Source: Castanea sativa | Lineage: Eukaryota > Streptophyta > Magnoliopsida > Fagales > Fagaceae | Assembly (NCBI RefSeq): GCF_040712315.1 | Contig: NC_134018.1 | Coordinates: 1,116,001 to 1,180,000 of the forward strand | Direction: 5' to 3' | Length of the DNA: 64,000 bases | Shown: in pieces, positions 1 through 11,474 of the stretch | How the letters are laid out: every line of letters starts with the position of its first letter | Numbering within the stretch: the first letter of the stretch is position 1 | Made by a program: the position numbers and the translations under genes | Notes under the pieces: generated by a model | Told to the model about the DNA's origin: nothing | Databases searched by the model: none | Seen by the model: only the letters and a program-made list of their open reading frames with translations

Positions 1-1265
1 TTTGATTTCTGAATTGCCCTGCATGAATATAACAAAGAAAGGAAAATATGTGAATTATGAACATATCAAAGAAAGGAAAAGTATAACATTAGGAAGATTA
101 AACTTAGCCAACTTGAACTCAATCAGAAAGGGCGAAAGAAAAGAAAAAGAGTGGATCATAAACATAGCTGATGAAGATGACACTCATACTAGAATGAACG
201 TTCAAAGGGTTAAAGAGGAGAACATGAAGAAGATAAAAAGAGAGAGATGTGCAAAGACAATTTCGCAATTCACAAATTTTTATTATACTCTATTTCTACT
301 GGTTGCTATAGTAATTACGTAAGCAATCAGACTCAGTCCGAATATGATCTGGAAACAGCGCAACAAAACACTATGTCACACATACATAAATGTAAATAAA
401 TATACCATGCTTGTGACAGCTAACATTTTATGTTTCTTTTTATCTCCATCTAAACTAACTAGCTTGCTGTGGCAGAATGTTCCATCAGTTCTACAAAGCC
501 TTAAATTGGTCCTAAGTGAGTGCATGCATGTGTGCACATTTATGTATCATTGATCAAGTGATTAAAATTACATTAAATTTTGAACGTGGCTGTATAAGCT
601 TCGTCATTTTTGTAGTGTTCCAATAATTCTAGTAAGTTGTAAAAGACAACACAAGAGTTGCCAGCTACTTGATGGGCTACTAAAGGAGAAACGTATCATG
701 TACTTGACACCATGGTGATTACTCCCCAATTTGACAATCATTTGAAGGCTGCAGTAGGACCTAAAGCCATTCAAGCGTTTTCGAAGCCATGATCAGTGAG
801 ATTCTGCAAGGTTAGACTTAAAACTTACAAGGCTTTTGCATGGATAGTTTCTCAGCATCATGAAGATATACAGTCTCATTTAGAACCTAAACTATGAAGG
901 AGAAAAAAAGGCAGTTTGAAACACAGCCTCTTTAGCTGATTCCGATTCCAACATGATACCATTTCTAAAGGGATGTTTCATCCTGTTTTTTTACTCTTGT
1001 TGCTGTGTTTGTTTCCTCAATACACCTAACGTGACCTTTCACATCATCTTCAGCTTGAGAAACTTTAGACTTGATTTCAAGAATCTCAAAATCTAACTAG
1101 TAAAGGACATGGAGTGGACCCATAACCATGTGTCATCTGGCTGCACTGTTTATTTAGTCCTATCACCCTTTGCACAATATTACCAAATATATATTGCCAT
1201 AAAATAGTGAAGGTGAACGGGTTTAAGAGAAAATTTTTCCTTTTCCCTATTGTTAACCTTATTCC
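1..1265. other. No recognisable gene
   Basis: AT-rich sequence with short open frames that match no family I know and have no splice context. I searched the minus strand here for the missing 3' exons of the AAP permease at 2204-4702 and saw none. Confidence 0.5.
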
Positions 1266-1268
1266 TTA

Positions 1269-1726
1269 GGCCTCGTTTGGTTGGGTGAAAACAGAGAGGA
1301 TGGAAAAGAAAGAGAGAAAATTAAGGTGAAAAATGAAATTTTCTTTTGTTTGGTTTAAGAGAGAAAACAAGAGAGAAAGAAAATGGTGTGAAAAATAATC
1401 CCTCTAGGCCCACATAATTTTGTCCTACCAATTTGGAAGGAAAACTAAGGAGAAAAAATGATTTGGATAATAAATTATACAAATATCTTCACTTTTATTA
1501 CACTCACCTACCCTTCACTTTCCCATCTCTTCACATAATAGTCAATTCATATAAACTACATTTTCCATCCTCTCACTTTTCTCTCCAACTAAACAAAAGA
1601 GTTTTCTACCCTCCCATTTTTCCACCCCTCCAACCAAACACACATGAGGGAAAACCAAAACTTTTCTATCTTCCCACTAATTTTCCATCCTCCCCCACTT
1701 TTTCACTCCTCCAACCAAACAAAGCC
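1269..1726. mobile_element. Harbinger/Tourist-like MITE
   Basis: A 458-bp element with inverted termini: it starts GGCCTCGTTTGGTTGG and the reverse complement of its end is GGCTTTGTTTGGTTGG. It is flanked on both sides by TTA (1266-1268 and 1727-1729), the target duplication typical of PIF/Harbinger elements. It is internally rich in GGAAAA/TTTTCC and has no coding capacity, so it is non-autonomous. Confidence 0.8.
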
Positions 1727-2203
1727 TTAGTTTTTTCCTTTTCATTTGAAGGTCAAATTTTGTGGCTAGCCAGGCTTGGCATTTGATTGGAACAGAGCCA
1801 GCTGGAGGCTGGCACTGCAAAGCCCATTTAGACTAGAAACAAAAGTTTCCAGTTTCCATGGCCCAAGTCCCTGGAGCTATCGTGTCTTGTTATACTAATT
1901 ATCTTGTACCCCCATCTATGGAGTGACCTCTTAAAAGTCTGTGACTCCTGCCTAGAGGCTTGTTTGACACCCACTCCATGAAGCTGACAAAGGAGATGGT
2001 TTCTCATTAGTAGGATGGTAGTCTGAAGTGTAGACTAACACATATATCTTCATGTCAATACAATAAAATAAAAGATTTTCTTTGAAGAGATGTAGGCAGA
2101 GGAGTTAATATAAAGGACTATTAATATTTAAGAATGTTAGTGATTTAGCTAGCATGTGACCAAAAAAAAAAAAAACTGACATTTTAATAAAGATGAGGAA
2201 TAC

Positions 2204-4702
2204 CTCATGCTGGTAGCAGCCGTAATGACATAGGCAGCTGCACCCCCCCATAAGCCCTCCAGCACAATCACTCCACTCACCTTCTGGCTCTTCTCTCCTG
2301 CATTTCCATGTACATTATAAGGTCAATGTTTATTATTAGATGTATTGGCACCCCCAATAAAAAGGGTTTTCACTAGTGCAGACTAGTGAAACATCTGCAG
2401 GTCTGGTGGACTACTTAGTTCTTTCTTTTTAGTAGACAACAATAAAGACTTCTCAAAGCTTTGGTCACTTTACATTACTATTAAATCGGTCTTGTGATTA
2501 AAAATAACATAGATAGTTATTCAATTGCAACTGGATTGAACGAAATTTTTTCCTTAAGATGATTATTAGAATGCGATTCTTATAATTCCAATCTTTTAAC
2601 AAGGATCAACATTAAAAAATGTTAACATGAATTTCATCCTAATGAACAGTTTATGAACTTTTGTTTTTTGTCATGAATTACTGATTAACTTAAAAACAAA
2701 GCTAAAAGGGATTTAGAATTTATTTGTTTATTATTTTTACTAATCAAAACCCAAACCTACTATTAGCTAGCTTAAGCACACACTAAAACTTATAGATTAA
2801 TATAAATGGAGCGTAACACACACACACTTCTTGATTTCTTTTCTGCCAAATGGGTCCACATTTTAGAAACTTCAACTTGCAAGACAAATATCACTTAGCT
2901 AAGACAATACATCGTTGATTGATGGTTGAGAAAGATAAGAAAATTGGGATTAAATCTCTCACCTAAATACACCTTGACAGCTTCCATATAGGACCGAATT
3001 CTAGCAGGGCCACATTCAGGATCTGGGTGTCTATAGCAATCACATAGAAGGTTTGTAGAAATAATGGTGATGCCTGCAAAGACTATCATGAGTAATGGAC
3101 CTGCAATCCACCCTAGTTGAGCCACAGTCCATGCAAGAGACAAAACTCCTGCCCCAATCACTCCTGTTATTATATATGCTATTGAAGTCCATATGGTCCC
3201 TTCACAAAAATAAAGACAAATATTAGCCCAAAAAGTCGTAACATATGAAATTTTTTTTGGTTGATAATTTGATAGTTGGGGAAAGGGTAATTTGAAGCCT
3301 AAAGATCTTTGTGAAAAACACCAGATGCGAGTTGATATATAAGACTCTTAGCTACATGATGACTTAATTAAAGTTTATTCATTCAGAAAAATAAAAAATA
3401 AAAAGCTCAACTAGTGGGGAGAATTAGGGTGTGTTTGAATACCGCTTATTTTCTAAAAACTGAAAACTTATTGTTGAAAACACGGTAACAAAATAATTTT
3501 TAAAAGTGTGAATAGTACTGTAAGACCCAAATTTACCTAGAAATCTGTGTTTTGCTAACTTTTGTGGGTCCATAAATAGTACCCATGGGTATTGTTCACG
3601 AACCCACTAAAAAAAGTAGATGCACGGATTGGGCAAAATGCCCAATCCAAACGCACGCTTGGTGCATAGAATAAGGCTGTGGTATGAGGGTGAAGGATGA
3701 AACTTAAATTTTGAAAATTAAAATGGATATTAGAAGGCCAAGATAATCATGCTTGGTTCAATTATATATAAGATTCCAATTTCGATAATGCTTTGTATAA
3801 ATAATTGTATTGTATTGTATTGAAAGGGAGTTGTCAAGAGTGGAAGGTATTTTAATTAGAGTTGGGACCATCTTTGGTGTTTGTGCTCTCCTGATTGCAA
3901 CCTCCAATATTCCTTCCTACCAAAATACCACCACATACTAAAAGTGAAAATATCCGACTTTGTGCAGTGCGTATTGCTGAATCACATTTTAGAGCACAGT
4001 AATATGCAATAGGGTTAACAGTCCCAAGTGTCCGCTTGCTGATTGTTTGTTTACTGAAAGTATTGTAGAAAATAATAGAGAAAAGTTTTTTGTATGGGTC
4101 TGCCAAAATAAGCTCAAAAAACCCAAAAACTGACTTTTTTTGCACTTCCCATATGCAATCTAAGAGGAAAATATCTAGCACCCACTTGAATTGTTATTTT
4201 CGCTGACAACTGAAGATAGAAATATACAGCAGTTGCGTGCAAGATATGGCCAAATTATGTGAAAGTCACTACTTACTATGAGAGATTATATGCATCCAAT
4301 GAATGCATGAGATAATTTCTCTATTGGAAAATGGTTCTCTGTTCCCAAAAGGCAGAAGATTTGGTCATATGGCATTACTGCAGTCACCCATTCTGTTTTC
4401 ACCAAAGTCACTATTAGGCTCTACCCATTCTGTAGAGATACAGATATTGTTTCAAATTTTCAATTTTCATCCTTACCCATATTAGACTTAGCTACTCAAT
4501 AAATTATATACCAAAAGAGAAAAAGGAGAAAGGAGACATAAAAAGGAAATGAAATAAGAAGAAAAGACTACTATATGTGCAATAACTGCAAAACTGAATT
4601 TCAAGTTTAATTACCTGTTCTTTTGAGAGGCTCCTCAGGTTCATCAGGTTGAGCAAAGCTTCCTAGTAAAGGTGATTCCTGATCTTCTTCCTCACCACCC
4701 AT
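2204..4702 (-). CDS. AAP-type amino acid permease, first three exons only
   Basis: Members of this family are plasma-membrane H+/amino acid symporters of the AAAP superfamily. Three minus-strand exons join in frame: 4615-4702, 2963-3199 and 2204-2297. Each junction has a GT donor and AG acceptor. Exon 1 starts at ATG 4702 with an acidic soluble leader (MGGEEEDQES...) ending LKRTG. Exon 2 encodes the first membrane helices (GVIGAGVLSLAWTVAQLGW) and the YRHPDP loop. Exon 3 encodes a helix ending ITAATSMR. These are conserved AAP landmarks. About 139 residues are covered of the roughly 480 usual in the family. The remaining exons are not visible between 1 and 2203, so the gene is either truncated or continues across a large intron beyond the window. 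Intron 1 contains a MITE (3427-3666). Sequence from 3669 to 4180 also occurs upstream of the two CAX 5' regions. Confidence 0.75.
3427..3666. mobile_element. TA-flanked MITE, copy 1
   Basis: A 240-bp member of a family found six times in this window. It starts GGGTGTGTTTGAATACCGC and has an inverted-repeat-like end with AATCCAAACGCA. TA lies on each side (3425-3426 and 3667-3668). Family hallmarks are CTGAAAACTGAAAAC near one end and GGGACCCA-like motifs near the other. It sits in AAP intron 1, next to the point where similarity to the CAX upstream regions begins. Confidence 0.6.
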
Positions 4703-5384
4703 GTCTCTCCCTTGAAAATTATCAAGTTCTATTGTGTTATACTTTTCTAATATCACAAAGGAATAGACCTGTCAAGAGCTCTTAACAGATGTAAAGAAAA
4801 AACGTGAGGACACTTGGTGCTATAGCTTTAAAGTCATATCATTACTTAAAAAACAATATATGCATCAAATCCTAGAAAGGATTGAGAGTAACATGTCTTG
4901 GCCTTATTCCTCTTCTTCTTGATTGACCAAGAAAATACTCCTTTAACTTTGGCAAGTTTTTCAATTGCTACCTTCTCTAGCGACTAAAGAAACAACGGAT
5001 TGACCGAGGGTCTTCTAGTTGAATTAATATCTTTTTATATACAAAGTACGGGCCTTCTGGTTGAATTAATATCTTTTTAAGTTAATATCTTTTTATGTAC
5101 AAAGTACTTCAGGGTTGAAGGGAACAAAAATTTATGCTGTTATAATTATCTTAAAAAAAAAAAAAAAAAAGACAGAAATGAAAGTCTTATTCTTTGCTTG
5201 TACGCATTTAGTTTTGAAATTTTGGTGGAAGTTTAGTGAAAGCTTAGCTACCACAGTTTGGATTGTAGTTAAAGTGTGACACGTACTGTTGGAAATATTG
5301 AGTCATTGAATGCAAAATATTCTCAATATAAATCATGAAATTGGGAATATTATAAATGCCAAATAATCTCGCATGTGATCAATA
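4703..5384. other. AAP upstream region, no gene seen
   Basis: Non-coding sequence. It includes a short direct repeat near 5010-5110 (GAATTAATATCTTTTTA occurs twice, with a CAAAGTAC motif) and an A-tract at about 5153-5170. No clear TATA box or other motif could be assigned to the AAP start. Confidence 0.4.
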
Positions 5385-5386
5385 TA

Positions 5387-5765
5387 AGAATGTGTTTAGA
5401 TAGAGCGTTTTGGCGTTGCGTTTAGCCTAAGTGCGTTTTGCAATTTTTTTTTTCCAGCCGCACTTGTTGACTTTCCTGCGTTTCACCTTTTTTTTTTTTT
5501 TTTTTTTTTGCTGCAGTACGCCTTTAAGGGGACAAACCGCTACTGTTCATGAACAGTAATCGTATATTTCTAACTTTTCAGCCATTTTTTTCCATGAACC
5601 ATTCATTGGTACACTATTTACGGATCCACAAATTTCATTTTCAGCCATTTTTTTTATCAAAAATGAGTCTCACAATACTATTCACACATTTAAAAATTAT
5701 TTTATTACAGTGTTTTCAGTTTTCAATTTTTAATTTATAGCAATAAATTCTATCCAAACAGACCT
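5387..5765. mobile_element. TA-flanked MITE, copy 2 (long variant)
   Basis: This copy has the same TGTTTGGATAG-type termini as copy 1: the start is AGAATGTGTTTAGATAG and the reverse complement of the end is AGGTCTGTTTGGATAG. TA lies on both sides (5385-5386 and 5766-5767). At 379 bp it is longer than the other copies and carries a long T-tract and a GCGTTTTGGCGTTGCG segment absent from them. Confidence 0.6.
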
Positions 5766-6622
5766 TAAATTTTGAAATGTTTCTTTTTAACACCTTTTTA
5801 AAAAGGCTCTCTTCGAAATCATCATCAATGTTTAATAAAATATGCGGATTTTTAAATTTTTTTCACAACTTGTTTTCTGTTTTTAGTGGAAATGGCCTAC
5901 TGTAACGCCCCAGCCCGATGCCAAAAAAAAAAAAAGAGATTAGATTTTTTTTGGAGAGACACACGTCTGACTCCAGTTACCCCACTCCCTTCAGCCACTC
6001 AAATCTCACATATGTCTTTAATTTTCTCTTGGCCGGTGAACTTAGTGGTCCTCTCTACTTTTATTTCTCATTTTCTCACAAACACACTAAAACTCTCTCT
6101 CAGTCCCTCACACTTTCCCACCGGTACCTCACTTCCTAACACCATCTCCATCGTCACCGAAAAAATCAAAACCTCTAAACATCTTTATTCATTTTATTTG
6201 AAATAAAAATTTCTAATCTTTTTGGTGAGTTTATATGCTTTTGATAAAGACTTTCTTTATCTAAGCTTTAATAATAATACCCATGTGATTATGAGTTTTA
6301 GAAGTCATATTCATGTATTTATGTGTATAGGTTTTGTCTTAGTGGATTTATTTAATGAGTGAGTTTATAGTTTTTACAATGGTGATTATCTAAGTAGTGA
6401 AGATTTAAGGGTTTTGGCTTTTTAATGTGAAGTAGATGGTAAATATAATTTTTATTGATTAATTTGAGCTAGTTAAAGATTCAAATTGTTTGTCTTGGAG
6501 AATATTATTATTTTGGTGTCATAGGTCTCTTGATGATGTTGCGTAAATTTTGTGGGAGCTACTTATAAATTGTTAAGATTTAAGTATTAGGGAGATGATT
6601 TAATTTTATAAATTGAAGTTTA

Positions 6623-6836
6623 GTGTGCGTTTGGATACTGCTTATTTTGCTGAAAACTGAAAACAATAAAAAAAAAAAATTTGGTTATTGTTAATTAATG
6701 AATTTACTGTTTATTGGCCTGATTGCACTGTTCATGTCCCTTGAATAGTGCAACAGACGCTAGACTTAAATTTTTTTTTTTTAAAAAAAGCTGAAAACGC
6801 AAACGCACAGTCCACAAATGCAAACCAAATGGAGCT
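6623..6836. mobile_element. TA-flanked MITE, copy 3
   Basis: Starts GTGTGCGTTTGGATACTGC and ends CAAACCAAATGGAGCT, with TA flanks at 6621-6622 and 6837-6838. It contains the family motif GCTGAAAACTGAAAAC. It appears to be nested in the LTR-like tract. Confidence 0.6.
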
Positions 6837-8064
6837 TATGTCTTGTGAATTAAATTGTTGGGTAGCTTTGGAAGTGGGATACATTATTTATGAGGTTAAA
6901 TACTTAGACTTGTCTAATTAATTGCTTAGTTAGCAATCTCTAATTCATAACTAGACACAATGTCAAGCTTTATGCTTATCGTGATAGGTTTTCTTGGTAT
7001 TGTTTAAGTTCTAGCTAATCTCCTTTGGAACTTGGAGAATTAGGTTTTTTGTGAGTTTCAAGGTAAGTAACTTTTTAATGGCGATTTTTTGGAAAATAAC
7101 TATGTTGCATAAACGTTGTTTTTGGGTTAACACATTTTGGAAAATTATTTATGAGATTATGTTTTCTTAAAAAGTGTTGTATTGTAACACTATTATATAT
7201 TATTATATATAAAAAAGCACATCATATTTAATATTGCATATGGGGAAATACATGAATTGTTGACATAGGAAATATGAGCATCTTTGATTTAATCCTTTAA
7301 TAATGAATTCATGGATTTTATGGTAAAATAGGAAATTTAAAGATACTTGTCTTGTCTTGTTAATTGGGAAATTGATACAAAATATTTTGAGTAGAAATAT
7401 TTTGAGTAGAAATAGTTTTGAGGACTTTGAGAATGTTGTGAATATTTGGTTATTGAAATATCTTATGAAACTGCTTGGAAGTAAACTATGTATTTGAATA
7501 CATTTAACTTGTGAGTTTTTGATGTGGGTTTGCCCTTGTGCTATGATGTTGGTGATTACCCTATCTTTGTGACAACATCTTTGTGACTTGTAATTACTCC
7601 GTCTTTGTGATGACAAGTCAAGTTAAAGCCTTTCACTTTGCATGACGCACGTAAATCCTTTAGTGTGTGGATGAAGCTATTGCCCTTAGGGCCAAAAGAT
7701 CACATGCAAAAAGGGTACTGTGTGACCCGTCATTCCTTGCTATCCATGAGGGAAAGAGGTAAATTTTTAAGTGTGTGGGTGAGGCTAGGCAAAGCCAAGA
7801 GATTGCATACAAAAGAGGTACTACACGATGCGTTATCCCCTACTGCTCATGGGGGTATAGGTAAATCCTTGAGGGAGTGAGTGAGGCTAGGCAAGGCCAA
7901 TATACTATATGCCAAAAGAGATACATATCATGCTAGTGGTTTGTGGGTTTTGACTTGTCTCTATGGTGGTATAATGTCTGTGACATTTCCATCTTTGTGG
8001 TGGCTTGTCTTGTGACTTGGGTTGGCTTTTCAATCTTTTAGAAAAAGGTTGTTATGCTCACAAA

Positions 8065-8071
<7 letters not shown>

Positions 8072-8120
<49 letters not shown>
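8072..8120. repeat. (AT)n microsatellite
   Basis: A simple alternating AT tract of about 50 bases preceded by a short A-tract. Similar tracts lie at about 34065-34110, 36778-36821 and 63354-63400. Confidence 0.9.
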
Positions 8121-8124
<4 letters not shown>

Positions 8125-8130
8125 TCATGG

Positions 8131-9544
8131 TGATCATTTTTTTAGAAGTCTTAGGTGGCATTATTTGATCATTATTGTCATATTATTATTGAAAATGATC
8201 TTGTAGTATTCAATTAGAAATTTCCCAAACTAAAACATGCTTTGTAAATTGTTCATCATCATGAAACTTGCATTTCTCCCACTCCCATTAATGATGCTAC
8301 TTATTGGGTTCTGTCTCATCCCATTCTTTTATAAAGTTTCTCAGAGTAGGCAATGATCATTTTGAGATAAGTTTTTGTGGCTAGCAGTAGTTAGACTAAC
8401 TACTGATGGAAGCTAGACTTTTGTGATGAAGATATTTAAATGATGTATATCATAGAGTAGACAAGATTCATTCTTTTGTATATGATAGTGGTTATGACTT
8501 CATTTCCACTAATGGGACAAGTAAATAATGTGTAATTATTTATTCAAACTCCTTTCTTTTGTGGCCAATGGTCATTGTAATTATTGCATAGAGCTCTGAT
8601 TTACTTTGGGAATATCTTTAATGGAATTATTATGATAATTCTTGATGTTGTACTTGATATGATTTATTTAGATCGAATTGTTAAAAAGGAAAAATCTACA
8701 GGAATCTTTGAGATGTTTTTCTCATGCTTTGGACCTTTTTGAGTTTGAAGCATGACACCTATAATCATTGAAAATGTTTAAAAAAAATGTATGTATTTTA
8801 ACATGTTTTCTTATTTTAGAGAAAAGGGCCTAATTAAAATGTATAGGATTTTTTTTAAAAATTTTTTGGTCTGAAGGGGAAATTTTATTTACTCATAAGA
8901 ACTATACATACAAAAGGAAAAGTCACAAGGCATTCTCTCTAAGTACCCAGTTTCATCAAGTCCCAAGCAAAATGTTGAAAATAATTTTTATGTTTTTTAA
9001 GACTTATATATAATATTCATTTTGTTGTATAATACTTTTGTTTTCTCAAAATATTGCTAAACGCTTTGAAACTCGATCTTCTTAATTCATATTTTATAAA
9101 TTTTTTTTTCCTAAAATTGGTTTCCCAATATTAAGTGGAATTGCTTTACTAATCTAGATTTTTCAGAATATGGAAATGCCTAGTTTTTCAATATTTATAA
9201 GAGACTATAACATATTATTATAATTAATATAAAAAGTAGACTTTACTTTTTAAACTGATTAAACAATTTTGAAATCTATAAATAATAATTTAAAACGTAA
9301 AATACTTTCATATCCTAAAATTAGGATAAACTAGCAACCTCCCAAACACTTTCTTAACCATTTCATTCTCACAATCAAATATTGAAACCCAATCTCAAAT
9401 ACCTATTTCAATAACTCAATTAAATGAAATTATTTGTAAGTACCAACATAAAAAAAATAAAAAATAAAACTTAATCAAACAAAGAAAAATTGAGTAAAAT
9501 CACTTCCATTTGTCAAGATTTACCAACTCCAAGTTTATAGATGA
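8131..9544. other. No recognisable gene
   Basis: AT-rich sequence with no family-level similarity, no long open frame and no clear terminal repeats. It may be decayed transposon sequence. Confidence 0.4.
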
Positions 9545-9835
9545 CTACAGTTCTTCATTCTCCATGGAATTGATGATGACGACAATTTGATCATAAAAAC
9601 ATGACCAATGCATGTAGTTGCATTGATTTGAAAAGCATACCAGTGATAATATTAGTGATTTTAGTTTGCAACACATGAGTGAAAGAAAAGGCTGGGAAGG
9701 AAATTCAAGCAAAAAAGAGCATACCAGTGATAATATCAATGATTTCAGTTTGCAACAGAAGAGTGAAAGAAAAGATTGGGAAGGAAATTCAAGCAAAAAA
9801 TAGCATTGAGTGGCTGGGAAAGGCTATTATGTATA
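9545..9835 (-). pseudogene. PMEI relic with internal deletion
   Basis: This is a minus-strand remnant of the PMEI gene that is intact at 31461-32021. The 9545-9680 part matches the 3' end and 3' flank of that gene. The 9750-9835 part matches its 5' end, including AGTGGCTGGGAAAGGC...TTATGTAT around the start codon. The middle of the gene is missing, including the cysteine-bearing core. The junction segment was then duplicated in tandem with a period of 84 bp (AGCATACCAGTGATAAT at 9634 and 9718). It cannot encode a working inhibitor. Confidence 0.75.
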
Positions 9836-9860
9836 CTAGTCGCAGGTTCACGTGATGCGT
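9836..9860 (-). mobile_element. Helitron-like 3' terminus
   Basis: Read on the minus strand, the sequence ends ...GCGACTAG followed by T. A short hairpin just inside has stems TCACG and CGTGA around 9848-9862. Hairpin plus CTAG/T is the standard Helitron end. The 5' end was not found. Confidence 0.35.
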
Positions 9861-9954
9861 GAGAATAAATAATTATTTTGTAAATGTAATATAACGTATA
9901 ATTTGTTCTGTAAAATTTGTTGAAGATAATTTGTTCTCCCTAAAAATTAAACAA

Positions 9955-10490
9955 TTTCTATTTGGTCTACTTAGGTCTGCTTTAGTCCAATTTGGTCCAC
10001 TCGGTCAATTTCAGTCCCCTTTGGACTAATTGGACCTTTAATTTTTATTTATTTTTTTATTTTTTGTAGGTAGCCTTTTCAAGTTTAGTTCAATTTTTTT
10101 ATTCTTCATAATTTTTGGGTTAAAAAGTATGAAATTTTATATTTGGGCTAAACTTTTTAGTTTTGAGTTAAAAAAAAAATAGACATTAGAAATTAGAAAT
10201 ATGAGCACTAAAAATGCAATAAAAATGATAAATATTCAAAAGTTCTATTCGGTCCACTTGGTCTTATTTGGTCCACATTGGTCCTATTCTATACACTTCA
10301 TTTTTATTCGGTCCACATTGGTCCTATTTGGTCCATTATGTCCACTTTAGTCCTATTCGGGTCATTCAGTCCATTTTACCTAATTTAGTTCTATTCAGTC
10401 CACATTCGTCTTGTTCAGTCCATTCTATCTACTTCAGTCCTATACAGTCGACATTGGTCCTATCCGGCCCACTGTGGTCCTAATCTAGAT
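9955..10490. repeat. GTCC-rich short-period repeat, block 1
   Basis: Two clusters (9955-10035 and 10243-10490) of degenerate units such as GGTCCACATT and GGTCCTATTT, spaced about 10-11 bases. An AT-rich segment containing TTTTTGGGTTAAAA lies between them. The same unit recurs at 32870-33145 and 62845-63105, in each case between PMEI and CAX sequence. The open frame here only translates the repeat. Confidence 0.8.
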
Positions 10491-10569
10491 TATATCCAAT
10501 TCCTAAAACTGTTGGTGTTTACCCATTGTATTATTATACTCAAAACTCAAAAGGGTCTTCAATTTGAAC

Positions 10570-11474
10570 CATCAAATTCAAAGTACATTTCTCAAATACC
10601 ACTTACCAGTCCAACAATGCCATTAAGCACCTGACACAAAACCACAAATATACAGCTACTAACCTACCAATGTATTTTTTGTAAACTTTCTACACATGAC
10701 AATCTTCTTGAGTCAGGCCATTACAAAATATCACAAACACCATTAGATAAGATTTAATAAAAATAATAAAAATTTTCAATAATAATAATGAACATTTTAT
10801 AATTCCTAAAAAAATTCTCTACTACCAGTCCCAATGGCTTCCGTAAGTTCCAAAAATCCCACTTATGATGAGAAATTCATACTTTCAAATGAGGCATACA
10901 ACATTGGAAGCATGTTCTGTAATATGGAAAGGTACATGTCATATAACCAAAAAAATCTCGATTTTATATAATACGCGAGATGCAAATGTGTAATCTGAAA
11001 ATCCCTTCCACGATTATGCATTTAATTCTTCAAATGACACAGACCGTATAACCAGTATTTCATTGGGTGTTTCCCCTTCATAACTAAATGAAAAGGTACA
11101 AATTATTTAACAAGAAAAAGTATCTCAATTTTTTACAAGGCACTTCTGCCTTGTAAATATAAGTGAACATTTGACCTCCAAGCACTAGCTGAAGAAGAGA
11201 GAACATAATAGGCAAGATACCAGTCAATTGAATTTACTGACAAGAACAAGCAGAAGGCTAAAAACACAGACCAAAGCTTTTGGAAATAGACCTCATGAAT
11301 CCATTGCTTCACTAACTACATTTTGTATTGCCTATCATCTGCAGACACTATTGATTACTGATACAGTCACCCTCCACTTCAAGACAAACTTTATATAGTG
11401 TATTCATATAATTATAAATTCTCAATGGGAAGTAGACTAGATGCAAGTTAAGCTTGAAAAATGGACACTTCAAG
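10570..11474. other. CAX 3' flank conserved with two other copies
   Basis: Non-coding DNA 3' of the CAX gene, alignable by eye to about 33860-34640 and to 63850-64000. Shared words include CAGCTACTAA, GTAAACTTTCTACACAT and ACTAGCTGAAGAAGAGAGAA. This shared flank is part of the triplicated block. Confidence 0.6.

Larger units (their letters stand above)
5901..8130 (+). mobile_element. Probable LTR-retrotransposon LTR or fragment
   Basis: The segment opens TGTAACGCCCC at 5901, a start common to plant Ty3/gypsy LTRs. It is followed by an A-tract, CT-rich sequence and long AT-rich stretches without any protein domain. Three diverged repeats lie at about 7640-7920, each with GTAAATCCTT(T/G)A, a GTG(T/A)GTG...GAGGCTA segment and CCAAAAGA. 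The right end is not defined; I stop at the (AT)n tract at 8072-8120. No second LTR or internal gag-pol was seen, so this may be a solo or truncated LTR. It contains MITE copy 3 (6623-6836). Confidence 0.4.
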
